Origin: Bacteroidales bacterium
GTDB lineage: Bacteria > Bacteroidota > Bacteroidia > Bacteroidales > P3
NCBI GenBank assembly: GCA_024400665.1
Contig: JAKSML010000001.1
Location: 1 to 64,000 of the forward strand
Direction of reading: 5' to 3'
Length of the DNA: 64,000 nucleotides
Shown: piece by piece, positions 8,132 to 17,687 of the stretch
How the letters are laid out: each line of letters begins with the position of its first letter
Position numbering within the stretch: the first letter of the stretch is position 1
The notes under the pieces: generated by a model
Seen by the model: the letters and a program-made list of their open reading frames with translations, nothing else
What the model was told of the DNA's origin: nothing
The model's database searches: none
Made by a program: the position numbers and the translations under genes

Positions 8132-10267
8132 TTAGTAGGTTATCTCGTCAATCACATCCTGGTGAATCTTCACATTGTATTTGTTGCGGAGGGCAGCGTT
8201 GTTCTGTTCCTCCAGATAGTTCTGATACTCGTTGAGGTAGTAGCCTCTTGCCTCTTCGCGGGACTTCAGCGTAGGTTCCACCATCTGTTCTACAACAAGG
8301 ATGGAATAGCCGGCCTCAGAAGGCACATCAACCGAACCAAAGGTCTTCTTCGTTTTCTCGCTGAGGGGGTGGAGGTAGATGCCGGGGTGCCATTCATTGG
8401 GAGAGAGGAGGTCCTGATTGTCTTTTTCAACCAAGATGAGGTCTTCTGTAAAGCTGGTAGTGCCTTCCTTACACCTGCTGGCGAACTCGTCATTCACCCT
8501 CAGGCTGGTCCAACCTTTCTTTACTGCCTTCTTCATAATCTTCATAGCCTTAGCTGTCGGGAGCTGAGTGCTGTCGGAGACATTATAGATATGTACGCGG
8601 GCGCGTTCGTCCCAGAAATAGACGGCATCGTTGGTGTCGTTATAGTTGCGGGTTGCGCTGAACTTGGTGTAGAATTCCTCAAATCCAGTGGTGTCCTTGA
8701 TGGCACGGGACCAGACTTTATGGTCGTTGTAGGCGAAAATCATCAGGCCGTGGCGGTACTCCTCGATGAGGCTGCCAAACTCGGGATTGTCCTGTTCGAG
8801 ACGGCTGTCGGCATACTCCAAGACCTTGGCGTCGATGAACTCCTGGTAGCGGTCGCGAAGGAAGACATCGAGAGTAGAGAGGGCGCGCACTTTCTTATTC
8901 TTATAGATATAGCGGGCAAACTGGCGGGAGTTGAACTCTTTTTCGCCGATCTTGAAGAGCGGACGCATATCGGTGATAGCGTTCGAATCATAATGGAAGA
9001 TGGCCGAGAAGATAGAATCGGAGATCACGTTGCGCACAGCGTCGAGGCTGGCGGCATACGGGGCGTTCTTCTTCTTTGAAGTCTTGACCTTGGTGTAATC
9101 GACGAAGCCGTAGGTGTTCTTGCACTGCTCAACAAAGATGTGCTGAGGCTTGGTGCTGCGCTCGCCGCGGGTCATGCGGGTTCTGTAGTAAGGCACGAGG
9201 CTCTCGAACGAGGGGATGGTGTCCTTCTTGAGCAGCTTGACGATGTGCCAGCCAAAGGGAGAATGGAAAGGCTCGGAATATTCACCCACCTTCAAGCCCT
9301 TGGAGATGGCGTCGATATAGGCGTAGGGCAGCTTGTTGCAAGGCAGCTCGGGCATGATGCCGCCATTCTTGGCAGTGTAGCTGTCGTCGCTGTAGTTCTT
9401 GGCAACCATGCCGAAATCGATGCCCTCTTGAAGCTGGCGGTATGCCGAGTTAATCTTGCCGCGGGCGCTGGGGTCCTTCTCGGAAATCCAGATATGGGCA
9501 ATCTGAGAGTTGCCGTAGTACTCGTAGCGGTCGAAGAGCTTAATGATATGGTAGCCGTAGCGGGAACGGACAGGGTGGCTGATGTCGCCAGGCTTCATCA
9601 TATAGGCCGCAGACTCAAACGGATAGACCATATCGAACACGGTGAAGCAGCCAAGGTCGCCCTCCATGGGGTTGACTTCGTTGGCTTTCTCGCGCACGAG
9701 GGGGTCGCGGTCTTCGATACGCTGGTCGTGCATCTCCTGCTGGGCCACAGCGTAGAAATCGGCCTCAAGCATAGCCTTGGCGCAGAGCTGGACAGCGTGG
9801 TTGAAAGCCTTGAGCGTATCCTCGGGAGAGGCAGTCTCGGGACAGGGCACCAGGATATGGGCAGCATGAAGTGCGTAGTGGTTGCGCTCGTAAGCCTCGC
9901 GGAGGAGGTTCTGAAGCGTAACAGAGTCAATCAGATAGGGAGCAGCAAGGTCTTTGCGATAGGAGCTCAGTTCGTCTCTGAGAGCCTTGGTAGTGTCCAA
10001 GCCGAGGGCGTATGCGTCGGCCAGCTTGGTCTGGAAGTTGACATAGAGCTGCACATAGTCTTCCAGAGCCTTGCGCTTCTCGTAGGTGCATGCCGTGGGG
10101 GCGGCAGCGGGGTCCTTGCCAATAGAATGAAGGAACTCCTTCATGAACTCCGACTTATGGATATTCTTTCCGTTGATTTCAAAGATGACAGGGTCATCGG
10201 CCTGCTGAGCCGTAGCACAGAGGGCCATGACCGATAACAGTAATGCTGCGAAAAACTTTTTCACCAT
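8132..10267 (-). CDS. Large PpiC-type peptidyl-prolyl isomerase
   Basis: A 711-residue secreted parvulin-family protein. Signal peptide MVKKFFAALLLSVMALCATA; two parvulin domains at about residues 120-245 and 245-345 (RYGYHIIKLFDRYEYY and FGWHIVKLLKKD mark their ends), then about 360 residues of helical C-terminal region without a known family. Probably a periplasmic foldase that pairs with the downstream SurA-like protein. Start 10267 is chosen over 10291 because it begins directly at the signal peptide. Proteins of this layout are typical of Bacteroidales. Confidence 0.88.
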   Translation of the reverse strand: MVKKFFAALLLSVMALCATAQQADDPVIFEINGKNIHKSEFMKEFLHSIGKDPAAAPTACTYEKRKALEDYVQLYVNFQTKLADAYALGLDTTKALRDELSSYRKDLAAPYLIDSVTLQNLLREAYERNHYALHAAHILVPCPETASPEDTLKAFNHAVQLCAKAMLEADFYAVAQQEMHDQRIEDRDPLVREKANEVNPMEGDLGCFTVFDMVYPFESAAYMMKPGDISHPVRSRYGYHIIKLFDRYEYYGNSQIAHIWISEKDPSARGKINSAYRQLQEGIDFGMVAKNYSDDSYTAKNGGIMPELPCNKLPYAYIDAISKGLKVGEYSEPFHSPFGWHIVKLLKKDTIPSFESLVPYYRTRMTRGERSTKPQHIFVEQCKNTYGFVDYTKVKTSKKKNAPYAASLDAVRNVISDSIFSAIFHYDSNAITDMRPLFKIGEKEFNSRQFARYIYKNKKVRALSTLDVFLRDRYQEFIDAKVLEYADSRLEQDNPEFGSLIEEYRHGLMIFAYNDHKVWSRAIKDTTGFEEFYTKFSATRNYNDTNDAVYFWDERARVHIYNVSDSTQLPTAKAMKIMKKAVKKGWTSLRVNDEFASRCKEGTTSFTEDLILVEKDNQDLLSPNEWHPGIYLHPLSEKTKKTFGSVDVPSEAGYSILVVEQMVEPTLKSREEARGYYLNEYQNYLEEQNNAALRNKYNVKIHQDVIDEITY

Positions 10268-10375
10268 ATTTATATTATACCTTTTATACAATTTCTTACT
10301 TTAGGCGGCGCGCATCCTTAATGGCTCCAAGCCCTACCGCGGCACCGTCCTTATTGATTCCAGGTCCTACCGGGA

Positions 10376-11848
10376 CTATCTAGAATAGTTCGGTGCCTCG
10401 CGGGTGATGGCGATATCGTGAGGATGGCTCTCCGTGCGGCCTGCCGCGGTGATGCGGATGAACTTGGCCTGCTGCAGGGCGGTGATGTCCTTAGAGCCCG
10501 TGTAGCCCATGCCGGCCTTTAAGCCGCCGACGAGCTGATAGAGCACCTCGCTGAGGGTGCCTTTGTAAGGCACACGTCCCACCACGCCTTCGGGCACGAG
10601 CTTCTTGGCATCCACCTCCTTGTCCTGGAAGTAGCGGTCCTTGGAGCCGCACTGCATGGCTTCGAGGGAGCCCATGCCGCGGTACGACTTGAACTTACGG
10701 CCTTCGTAGATGATGGTCTCGCCGGGAGCCTCTTCGGTGCCAGCCACGAGAGAGCCGACCATGACGGTGCTTGCGCCAGCAGCCAGAGCCTTCACCACGT
10801 CGCCGCTATAGCGGATGCCGCCGTCGGCGATGATAGGCACGTCGTAGCCCTTGCTCTTCAAGGCGCCCACGCATTCGCACACAGCCGTGAGCTGCGGCAC
10901 GCCGATGCCGGCGATGATGCGGGTGGAGCAGATGCTTCCGGGGCCGATGCCAACCTTGATGGCGTCAGCACCAGCCTCTGCCAGCATGATGGCGGCCTCG
11001 CCGGTAGCGATGTTGCCAACCACGACGTCGAGATTGGGATATTTATTCTTGACAGTCTTCAGAGCCTCGACCACGCGGATGCTGTGGCCGTGGGCGGTAT
11101 CGATGACGATGGCATCGGCGCCAGCCTTCACGAGGGCGTCAACGCGGTCCATCATGTCGGGGGTGATGCCCACGCCGGCAGCCACGCAGAGGCGGCCCTT
11201 GCTGTCCTTGCAAGCCAAGGGGCGCTCCTTGGTCTTCATGATGTCGCGATAGGTGATGAGGCCCACGAACTGGCCCTGCTCGTTCACCACGGGCAGCTTC
11301 TCAATCTTGTGCTGCTGGAGGATGTCGGTAGCCTCGGCAAAGGTGGTGCCCACATGGGTAGTGATGAGCTTGGTGATCATAATCTCGCTGAGAGGGCGCT
11401 CCATATCGTGCTCGAAGCGGAGGTCGCGGTTAGTGACCATGCCGATGAGCATGCGGTTGTCGTCAACGATGGGGATGCCGCCGATGCCGTATTCCGACAT
11501 CAGATGGAGGGCGTCCTTCACCTTGGCCTCTTTGGTGAGGGTGACGGGATCGACAATCATGCCGTTCTCGGCACGCTTCACTTTGCGGACCTCGTTGGCC
11601 TGACGTTCGATGGACATGTTCTTATGCAGTACGCCAATACCACCTTCCTGAGCCATGCCGATAGCCATAGCGGCCTCCGTGACTGTGTCCATAGCAGCCG
11701 ACACGAGAGGCGTGTTCAGTTTGATGTTGCGGGAGAATCGGGAAGCCACGGTAACCTCGCGGGGAAGAATCTCTGAATAAGACGGAACCAGAAGGACGTC
11801 ATCATAAGTAAGGCCTTCGCCAATGAATTTAGTGGTATCTGTGTACAT
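10376..11848 (-). CDS. guaB: IMP dehydrogenase
   Basis: A 490-residue cytoplasmic enzyme oxidising IMP to XMP with NAD, the rate-limiting step of GMP synthesis. The N-terminal barrel half ([20 protein letters not shown]) is interrupted by a CBS-domain pair (about residues 95-215). The catalytic loop [10 protein letters not shown] has its cysteine at residue 307, and the mobile flap [10 protein letters not shown] is intact. Full length. It heads the minus-strand block with a strong -7 box about 42 bp upstream; the PpiC genes follow after 108 bp that include a small hairpin. Confidence 0.97.
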   Translation of the reverse strand: MYTDTTKFIGEGLTYDDVLLVPSYSEILPREVTVASRFSRNIKLNTPLVSAAMDTVTEAAMAIGMAQEGGIGVLHKNMSIERQANEVRKVKRAENGMIVDPVTLTKEAKVKDALHLMSEYGIGGIPIVDDNRMLIGMVTNRDLRFEHDMERPLSEIMITKLITTHVGTTFAEATDILQQHKIEKLPVVNEQGQFVGLITYRDIMKTKERPLACKDSKGRLCVAAGVGITPDMMDRVDALVKAGADAIVIDTAHGHSIRVVEALKTVKNKYPNLDVVVGNIATGEAAIMLAEAGADAIKVGIGPGSICSTRIIAGIGVPQLTAVCECVGALKSKGYDVPIIADGGIRYSGDVVKALAAGASTVMVGSLVAGTEEAPGETIIYEGRKFKSYRGMGSLEAMQCGSKDRYFQDKEVDAKKLVPEGVVGRVPYKGTLSEVLYQLVGGLKAGMGYTGSKDITALQQAKFIRITAAGRTESHPHDIAITREAPNYSR

Positions 11849-11889
11849 AATTATAAATTATATTTTATTTCTTCGTTTAAAAAATTGTG

Positions 11890-11897
11890 CAAAGATA
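11890..11897 (-). promoter_or_regulatory. -7 box TATCTTTG for guaB
   Basis: On the minus strand TCGTATCTTTGCAC follows a T/A-rich run, a consensus Bacteroidota -7 element about 42 bases before the guaB ATG. Confidence 0.7.
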
Positions 11898-12044
11898 CGA
11901 TTTTTTTTTGACATAATAAATAAAAATATGTCTCTTTTTATTTTTTAACATTAACCCAGGCCTTTCCTCCGCCCCATGAGCCGCACGGGAAAGCCCTCCT
12001 AAAGCCCATTTCCGCCCTCCTTCCCTCCTACCCTGTAAAGTATG

Positions 12045-12161
12045 CTTAGCTCCGCCGTGCATTGCTACTGCATTGCTACTGCATAGCATCTGCATTGCTA
12101 TGGCATAGCATATCAGTAGCAATGCAGATGCTATGCAGTAGCAATGCAGAGCGAAGCTAAA
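12045..12161. repeat. Large imperfect palindrome of 11-mers
   Basis: The left arm is four to five copies of an 11-base unit (GCATTGCTACT, GCATAGCATCT and variants); the right arm carries the complements (AGTAGCAATGC, AGATGCTATGC). The arms pair over about 55 bp, with one extra unit on the left. The outer ends are TTAGCTCCGCC and GCGAAGCTAA, linking it to the AGCTCCGC 11-mers of the interspersed element. Otherwise the 500-bp gap between guaB and the TlpA-like gene holds only promoters. Confidence 0.75.
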
Positions 12162-12311
12162 CACCATTTGCCGAAAGCGGAAAGATGGGGCTGGGGGCAG
12201 GACGCTCGCACAAGCCTTCGTACACCTTTAGCACACAGCAAGATGCACAATGTTTCACTCTTTTATTATTAAAAAACTAAAATAAATCTCGCATAATCGA
12301 AAAAAAATTCG

Positions 12312-12319
12312 TATATTTG
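12312..12319 (+). promoter_or_regulatory. -7 box TATATTTG for thioredoxin lipoprotein
   Basis: AAATTCGTATATTTGCAATT fits the phylum consensus and lies about 31 bases before the ATG at 12350. Confidence 0.7.
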
Positions 12320-12349
12320 CAATTCGTACTTTTGTAATAATAATTCATT

Positions 12350-13474
12350 ATGAGTAATAATATCAGCATTCTAACCCTTGCCATGCTGCTCTGCCTCCTC
12401 GGCGGTTGCAAGCATAACGGCGCTTACACCATCAATGGTGCCGTTTCCATGCCCGGCTTCGACGGCAGCATGGTCTATCTGACCGATGTGAACACTATGG
12501 AGCCTATCGACTCGGCTGTTGTCGCCGACAGCAAGTTTACCTTCCAAGGCACTGTCGAACAGCCCACTATAGGCGCCATCCAGGCAGCCTCTGTCAGTGG
12601 TGACGTGAGATGCACAAGCTACATCGTGCTCGAAGAGGGCACCATCTACATCGACATCGTCACCGACTCCCTCTCCGGCACCCCCCTCAATGACTATTAC
12701 TACAGCCACTACACGGCCGACACCGCCATCATCCGTCTCAGAGCCTTGCAGAACAGCATCATAGACCAGTTCTACAGCAACAGCGACAACCAAGACTTGG
12801 CAGCATCTCTGATGGCAGAATACGGCAAGGTCGATAGCAGCCTCACTGCACGCACCAACGCAGTCCTCACTGGCATCTACCAGGAGAACAGCGACAACGT
12901 CCTCGGCGCCTACGCCCTCGCCAACCTGGCCGATGCTGGCGTCATCACATTCGACAGCCTCGACAACATCATGGCCCATGCCAACCCCATCGTCGCCCAA
13001 TTCTCTCCCCTTGTGAAAATCTATGAAAGGCTGGAGAACGTGGCCAAGACCTCCGAAGGCAAGCCCTTTGTCGATCTCAACGGCATCGACTTCGCCACAG
13101 GCAAGGCCACCAAGCTCAGCAAGATGATCCAGCCCGGACAGATCACCCTCATCGACTTCTGGGCCTCCTGGTGCTCCCCCTGCCGCGGCGAAATCAAGGA
13201 GAACCTCATCCGCCTCTACGACAAATACGCCAGCCAGGGCCTCAACATCATCGGCATCGATGTGTGGGACAAGCCCGATGACCACAAGGCCGCCGTTGAA
13301 GGCCTCGGCATCAAATACCCCCAGCTGATTGACGACGAAGGCACCGCTACCGACACCTACGGCGTGGACGGCGTGCCCACCATCCTCCTCATCGACAAGA
13401 ACGGCACCATCGTCAAGCGCGGCATCCGCGGCGACGAGATTGAGAAAGCCATCATCGAATATCTTGCCAAGTAA
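12350..13474 (+). CDS. TlpA-like thioredoxin-fold lipoprotein
   Basis: A 374-residue lipoprotein with signal peptide and lipobox ending LLGGC, so anchored to the cell envelope. The N-terminal part (AYTINGAVSMPGFDGSMVY and onward) fits a DUF4369-type beta domain. The C-terminal 140 residues are a TlpA/ResA thioredoxin fold with FWASWCSPC, redox cysteines at residues 275 and 278, and GVDGVPTILLIDKNG carrying the cis-proline. It probably reduces or oxidises disulfides in periplasmic proteins. The following gene encodes a cysteine peptidase, which would need reduced thiols; that link is inference. Own promoter at 12312. Confidence 0.88.
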   Translation: MSNNISILTLAMLLCLLGGCKHNGAYTINGAVSMPGFDGSMVYLTDVNTMEPIDSAVVADSKFTFQGTVEQPTIGAIQAASVSGDVRCTSYIVLEEGTIYIDIVTDSLSGTPLNDYYYSHYTADTAIIRLRALQNSIIDQFYSNSDNQDLAASLMAEYGKVDSSLTARTNAVLTGIYQENSDNVLGAYALANLADAGVITFDSLDNIMAHANPIVAQFSPLVKIYERLENVAKTSEGKPFVDLNGIDFATGKATKLSKMIQPGQITLIDFWASWCSPCRGEIKENLIRLYDKYASQGLNIIGIDVWDKPDDHKAAVEGLGIKYPQLIDDEGTATDTYGVDGVPTILLIDKNGTIVKRGIRGDEIEKAIIEYLAK

Positions 13475-13531
13475 GGTCTGAAGCCACAATGTTAAGAAAT
13501 TAAAATATCATTATAACTAACATCGACTATC

Positions 13532-14968
13532 ATGAAACGTATATTCATTATCGCTACAGCCGCCATGCTCCTCGCCATGCCCGCACAGGCTCAGAAGAAG
13601 AGCACGGCCAAGAACGCACCCAAAGAGGCCTACAAAGGCGGCATCACTACCGAGATGATGCAGCAGATGAAACAGAGCTACGGCAACAACGCTTCCGACA
13701 AGGCTCTGCGCAACATCCTCGTCACCAACAGCCCCGCCAAGCTGGCCCTCAACTACGAGAACGCCACCGCTTTCGACTCCCACTTCTCCAACCGCGTGGA
13801 GAGCAAGGCCATCACCGACCAGAAGTCCTCAGGCCGCTGCTGGATGTTCACCGGCATGAACGTGCTCCGCAACAAGGCCATCCGCCAGCACAACCTCCCC
13901 GCCGACTTCCAGTTCTCGCAGGCCTACACCTTCTTCTACGACCAGCTCGAGAAGTCCAACCTCTTCCTCCAGGCCATCATCGACACATACAAGAAGCCCA
14001 TGGACGACCAAGAGGTTGACTGGCTCTTCAAGAACCCCCTCAGCGACGGCGGCCAGTTCACCGGCATCGCCAACCTGATTGACAAATACGGCCTCGTGCC
14101 CGCTGAGGCTATGCCCGAGACCTACAACACCAACAACACCAGCTCCATCTCCAGCCTCATCCAGCTCAAGCTGCGCGAGGACGGCCTCCAGCTCCGCGAG
14201 ATGGCTGCCCAGAAGAATGTCACCCCCGAAAAGCTCCAGGCCAAGAAGACCGAGATGCTCGGCACCATCTACCGTATGCTGGCCCTCACCTTCGGCGAGC
14301 CCCCCGCAGAGTTCACCTGGCAGCAGAAGAACGCCAAGGGCGAAATCGTCTCCACCGAAAAATACACCCCCATGTCGTTCTACGAGAAATTCGCCAAGAC
14401 CGACTTCTCCACCTACTACATGGTCATGAACGACCCCACCCGCGAATACTACAAGGTCTATGAGATTCAGTACGACCGCCACGTCTATGACGGCCAGAAC
14501 TGGCGCTACCTCAACCTCCCCATGGACGAGATTGCCCCCATGTGCATCGCCTCCATCAAGGACAGCACCATGATGTATTTCAGCTGCGACGTGGCCAAGT
14601 TCCTCAACCGCGACAAGGGCTTCATGGACGAGAACAACTACGACTACGGCTCGCTCTTCGGCACCACCTTCGGCATGGATAAGAAGCAGCGCGTGGCCAC
14701 CCACGCCAGCGGCAGCAGCCATGCCATGACCCTCTGCGCCGTCGATCTCGACAAGGACGGCAAGCCCATCAAATGGATGGTCGAGAACAGCTGGGGCAGC
14801 AGCTACGGCTACCAGGGCTTCCTCATCATGACCAACGCCTGGTTCAACGAATACATGTTCCGCGTGGTCCTCGAAGACAAGTACATCCCCGCAAAATACC
14901 GCGAGATGCTCAACCAGAAGCCCATCATGCTCCCCGCCTGGGACCCCATGTTTGCTCCTGAAGAATAG
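13532..14968 (+). CDS. Secreted aminopeptidase C / bleomycin hydrolase
   Basis: A 478-residue papain-fold peptidase of family C1B. The catalytic triad is visible: Cys103 in SSGRCWMF, His397 in GSSHAMTL and Asn419 in VENSWGSSYG. Unlike cytoplasmic PepC it starts with a signal peptide (MKRIFIIATAAMLLAMPAQA), so it acts in the periplasm or at the surface, trimming peptides. Length is normal for the hexameric family. A second, more divergent C1 peptidase follows at 15913. 57 bp after the TlpA-like gene; probably cotranscribed. Confidence 0.92.
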   Translation: MKRIFIIATAAMLLAMPAQAQKKSTAKNAPKEAYKGGITTEMMQQMKQSYGNNASDKALRNILVTNSPAKLALNYENATAFDSHFSNRVESKAITDQKSSGRCWMFTGMNVLRNKAIRQHNLPADFQFSQAYTFFYDQLEKSNLFLQAIIDTYKKPMDDQEVDWLFKNPLSDGGQFTGIANLIDKYGLVPAEAMPETYNTNNTSSISSLIQLKLREDGLQLREMAAQKNVTPEKLQAKKTEMLGTIYRMLALTFGEPPAEFTWQQKNAKGEIVSTEKYTPMSFYEKFAKTDFSTYYMVMNDPTREYYKVYEIQYDRHVYDGQNWRYLNLPMDEIAPMCIASIKDSTMMYFSCDVAKFLNRDKGFMDENNYDYGSLFGTTFGMDKKQRVATHASGSSHAMTLCAVDLDKDGKPIKWMVENSWGSSYGYQGFLIMTNAWFNEYMFRVVLEDKYIPAKYREMLNQKPIMLPAWDPMFAPEE

Positions 14969-14984
14969 TTCGTTGATGAAATGT

Positions 14985-14992
14985 TAGCTTTG
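14985..14992 (+). promoter_or_regulatory. Possible -7 box TAGCTTTG
   Basis: ATGTTAGCTTTGCCG matches TAnnTTTG and lies 55 bases before the phosphoribosyltransferase-like gene. It would let that gene be expressed separately from the peptidase upstream. Confidence 0.4.
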
Positions 14993-15047
14993 CCGACACA
15001 AATCTCCAAAACGAATACGCCATATCAACTCGTAAAAGTAACAAACA

Positions 15048-15878
15048 ATGGATAGCAACGAAAGAAAGCCAATTGTTCAGGGTGTGACCTACGACAGTCT
15101 GAAGGGTGAATTTCTTTTTGACGTGCAAGACGGTTGCGATACAGCAAAATTGTCGGCACGCCAAGAGATTCATCACATCAACGCTTTCGGCCGTTGCTAC
15201 TATTATAGTTACGAGTTCTTTTCGGATGTGGATTCATCCCTCCGCACACAATTCATCCACAAGATAAAATTCGAGGAGGAATTTGCGGCAAGCAGCGACT
15301 TCCAATTGTTTATGGGAAACGCTGTCAACACGCTCGACCAAGAGGTATGCCTGCCCACCTTCAAGGCTTTTGTCTATCCCCAGTCTATGTCGTCCATCAA
15401 TCGTCGCCTAATGAGCAATTTTGCAAGACTGTCGTCGCCCGACATCATCGAGCTCGAATTGGTGAAGACGCTGCCTCAGCATATCGAGTTCGACTACGAC
15501 CGTTTTCAGGTGGAGATATTGGACGATGTCCTTCCCAATGGATGTCCCCGCTATTCTGAAGCGGCCAAGGAGCAGGTACTCTCTACCATCCGCTCCATTA
15601 TGGACGACATTCACAGGAGCGACTATTTCTCAATAGCCCGTGATATCAAAAAGTCGAAATATCGTAATTATGTCCGCAATTTCTACCATTTCAACGACCC
15701 TGCCAAGGAACAACTATATCGCACCATTTCAAACAGCAACGTCCTGCTCTTTGACGATATTGTAACCAGCGGCACAACGATTTACCACCTGCTGAATTGC
15801 CTTCGTTGTATTAACGACAGTAACAACATCATTGTTTACAGTCTGATAGGCAACCAGAAAGTGGCAGATATTATATAG
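15048..15878 (+). CDS. Phosphoribosyltransferase-like protein
   Basis: A 276-residue protein without signal peptide. The only recognisable part is near the C-terminus: SNVLLFDDIVTSGTTIYHLL, a classic PRPP-binding loop (two acidic residues, then TSGTT) of type I phosphoribosyltransferases. The N-terminal 200 residues match nothing known to me; a ComF-like relation is possible but the zinc cysteines are absent. Codon and base use is visibly more AT rich than in the two peptidase genes on either side, suggesting recent arrival. Substrate unknown. Confidence 0.7.
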   Translation: MDSNERKPIVQGVTYDSLKGEFLFDVQDGCDTAKLSARQEIHHINAFGRCYYYSYEFFSDVDSSLRTQFIHKIKFEEEFAASSDFQLFMGNAVNTLDQEVCLPTFKAFVYPQSMSSINRRLMSNFARLSSPDIIELELVKTLPQHIEFDYDRFQVEILDDVLPNGCPRYSEAAKEQVLSTIRSIMDDIHRSDYFSIARDIKKSKYRNYVRNFYHFNDPAKEQLYRTISNSNVLLFDDIVTSGTTIYHLLNCLRCINDSNNIIVYSLIGNQKVADII

Positions 15879-15912
15879 AATAAATTAATGTTTATAAATA
15901 AATAATAACACA

Positions 15913-17139
15913 ATGAAGAAAATTTTCGCAATGCTCGGTGCCTTCGCCATCTGCGCTACCGCTATGGCCCAGACCACCAAAACTGAAGAAAGCAACGACG
16001 AAGGCTACAAATTCACCATCGTCAAAGAACTTCCCGTCACCTCCGTCAAGGACCAGCATCAGGCCGGCACCTGCTGGTGCTACAGCGGCCTTGGCTTCGT
16101 CGAGGCTGAACTGCTCCGCATGAAGAAGGGTACCTACGACTTCAGCGAGATGTACATCGTCGCCAACACCTACAACGACCGCGCTATGGCCGCCATCCGC
16201 ACCAGCGGTGATGTCAGCTTCAGCCAGGGCGGCTCCTTCTACGATGTCATGTACGGCATGAAGACCTTCGGCCTCATCCCCGAAGAACTCATGCGTCCCG
16301 GCGTCATGTACGGCGACACCCTCTCCAGCCACACCGAACTCAGCGCCCTCACCGACGCTATGGTCGCTGCCGTCGCCAAGAACGACAAACTGAAGAAACT
16401 CCAGACCTCCCCCGAAGGCCAGCTCCTCTGCGCTAAGGCCATCGCCGCCGTCCACCAGGTCTATCTTGGCCAGATGCCCGAGAAATTCAACTACAACGGC
16501 AAGGAATACACTCCCAAGAGCTTCTACGAGAGCCTCGGCATCAACGCCGACGACTATGTGAGCATCACCTCCTACACCCATCACCCCTTCTACGAGCGCT
16601 TCCCCCTCGAAATCCAGGACAACTGGCGTCACGCTCAGTGCTACAACGTCCCTCTCGATGAGATGATGCAGATCTTCGACAATGCCATCGCCAACGGCTA
16701 TCCCATCGCATGGGGCAGCGACGTGAGCGAGCAGGGCTTCCGCATGGGCGTCCGCAAAGGCTTCTGCGTCCTTCCTGCCACCGAGGTCTCTGCCACCATG
16801 GGCAGCGACATGGCACACTGGACTGGCATGAAAGCAGCCGACATCCAGAACGAGGCCGCCAAGCACCCCACCCCCCAGCGCTGGGTCTCTCAGGAAGAGC
16901 GCCAGCTCGCCTACGACAACCGCGAGACCACCGACGACCACGGCATGCTGATCTACGGCACCGCCAAAGACCAGATGGGCAACGAATACTACATGGTCAA
17001 GAACAGCTGGGGTGACTATGGTGAGTACCACGGCATGTTCTACGCCAGCAAAGCCTTCGTCCGCTACAAGACCATGAACATCATCGTCCACAAAGACGCC
17101 CTCCCCAAAGACATCAAGAAGAAACTCGGCATCAAATAA
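15913..17139 (+). CDS. Second secreted C1 (bleomycin hydrolase) peptidase
   Basis: A 408-residue papain-fold peptidase, a shorter paralogue of the gene at 13532. Signal peptide MKKIFAMLGAFAICATAMAQ; triad Cys54 (AGTCWCYS), His343 (DDHGMLIYG) and Asn364 (VKNSWGDYG). The C-terminus ends in a Lys-rich LPKDIKKKLGIK. Exported, so it probably degrades peptides outside the cytoplasm. It is separated from its paralogue by the AT-rich phosphoribosyltransferase-like gene, as if that gene had been inserted between the pair. Ends in a strong terminator at 17165. Confidence 0.9.
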   Translation: MKKIFAMLGAFAICATAMAQTTKTEESNDEGYKFTIVKELPVTSVKDQHQAGTCWCYSGLGFVEAELLRMKKGTYDFSEMYIVANTYNDRAMAAIRTSGDVSFSQGGSFYDVMYGMKTFGLIPEELMRPGVMYGDTLSSHTELSALTDAMVAAVAKNDKLKKLQTSPEGQLLCAKAIAAVHQVYLGQMPEKFNYNGKEYTPKSFYESLGINADDYVSITSYTHHPFYERFPLEIQDNWRHAQCYNVPLDEMMQIFDNAIANGYPIAWGSDVSEQGFRMGVRKGFCVLPATEVSATMGSDMAHWTGMKAADIQNEAAKHPTPQRWVSQEERQLAYDNRETTDDHGMLIYGTAKDQMGNEYYMVKNSWGDYGEYHGMFYASKAFVRYKTMNIIVHKDALPKDIKKKLGIK

Positions 17140-17164
17140 GACGAGCATTCGCAACACAACCCAT

Positions 17165-17198
17165 AGTAGTCGCTCCATCCCGAGCGACTACTTTTTTT
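17165..17198 (+). terminator. Intrinsic terminator after C1 peptidase
   Basis: AGTAGTCGCT and AGCGACTACT form a perfect 10-bp stem with an 8-base loop, followed by seven T residues. Confidence 0.85.
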
Positions 17199-17200
17199 AT

Positions 17201-17427
17201 CCTCGGCAAGGAGTTTCTCGCGAGAAACTCCTTGCCACGAGGTGTTTTTGGAAATATTGCCGTTGCATCGGATACAAATCCGAGGCAACGGCAATAATGT
17301 GTGCATAACTCCCCGAAAACGTCAGAATGGGAGTTATGCGCGCATAATTCTTTGCCAAGACCCGCTGGCAAGGAATTATGCGTACATTACTCCTTGTCCT
17401 GACCTTCGGGCAAGGAATAATGTGTAC
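17201..17427. repeat. Five consecutive hairpins
   Basis: Five inverted repeats lie end to end. (1) 17201-17242, with 16-bp perfect arms GGCAAGGAGTTTCTCG meeting with no loop. (2) 17255-17295, ATTGCCGTTGC/GCAACGGCAAT with an inner CGGAT/ATCCG stem. (3) 17303-17339, GCATAACTCCC/GGGAGTTATGC. (4) 17341-17382, CGCATAATTC...TGCCA pairing with TGGCA...AATTATGCG. (5) 17383-17427, TACATTACTCCTTG pairing with CAAGGAATAATGTGTA. Arms share GCATAA and CAAGGA words, so the hairpins look related. No gene in the stretch. Confidence 0.8.
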
Positions 17428-17465
17428 CACACAATAAAAATTACAAATATATGTTACTAAACATC

Positions 17466-17687
17466 ATGACAAAGATACGAAAAGACCGCCGAACAGGCAT
17501 CACCGAACTTCAAGCCATGAGGATGGCTGACCAATAAGGACTCGTAGAGTCCTACAAATATGCTCGTCGTCATGGCCGAGGCATTATTGCAGCCTTTGAC
17601 TTGATGATTTGGGATTTACCTGAAAGGTGCAAGAGCCATCAAACAATAAAGCAGACGTCTCGGATTAAAAGTTTGGATAGTAAATAA
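17466..17687 (+). pseudogene. Possible interrupted small gene
   Basis: Read from ATG 17466 the frame gives a 23-residue start (MTKIRKDRRTGITELQAMR...), a TAA at 17535, then 49 more residues including VESYKYARRHGRGIIAAFD and LMIWDLPERCK before TAA 17685. The composition looks protein-like across the stop, so this may be a small gene broken by one substitution, or chance. No family recognised. Confidence 0.3.

Noticed and set aside
13532..17139. The two C1 peptidases as a gingipain-like virulence locus
   Set aside because: Both are bleomycin-hydrolase type (C1B), not C25; no secretion-tail domain is present.
17201..17427. Integron attC-like cassette sites
   Set aside because: No integrase, no conserved attC core sites, and no cassette genes between the hairpins.
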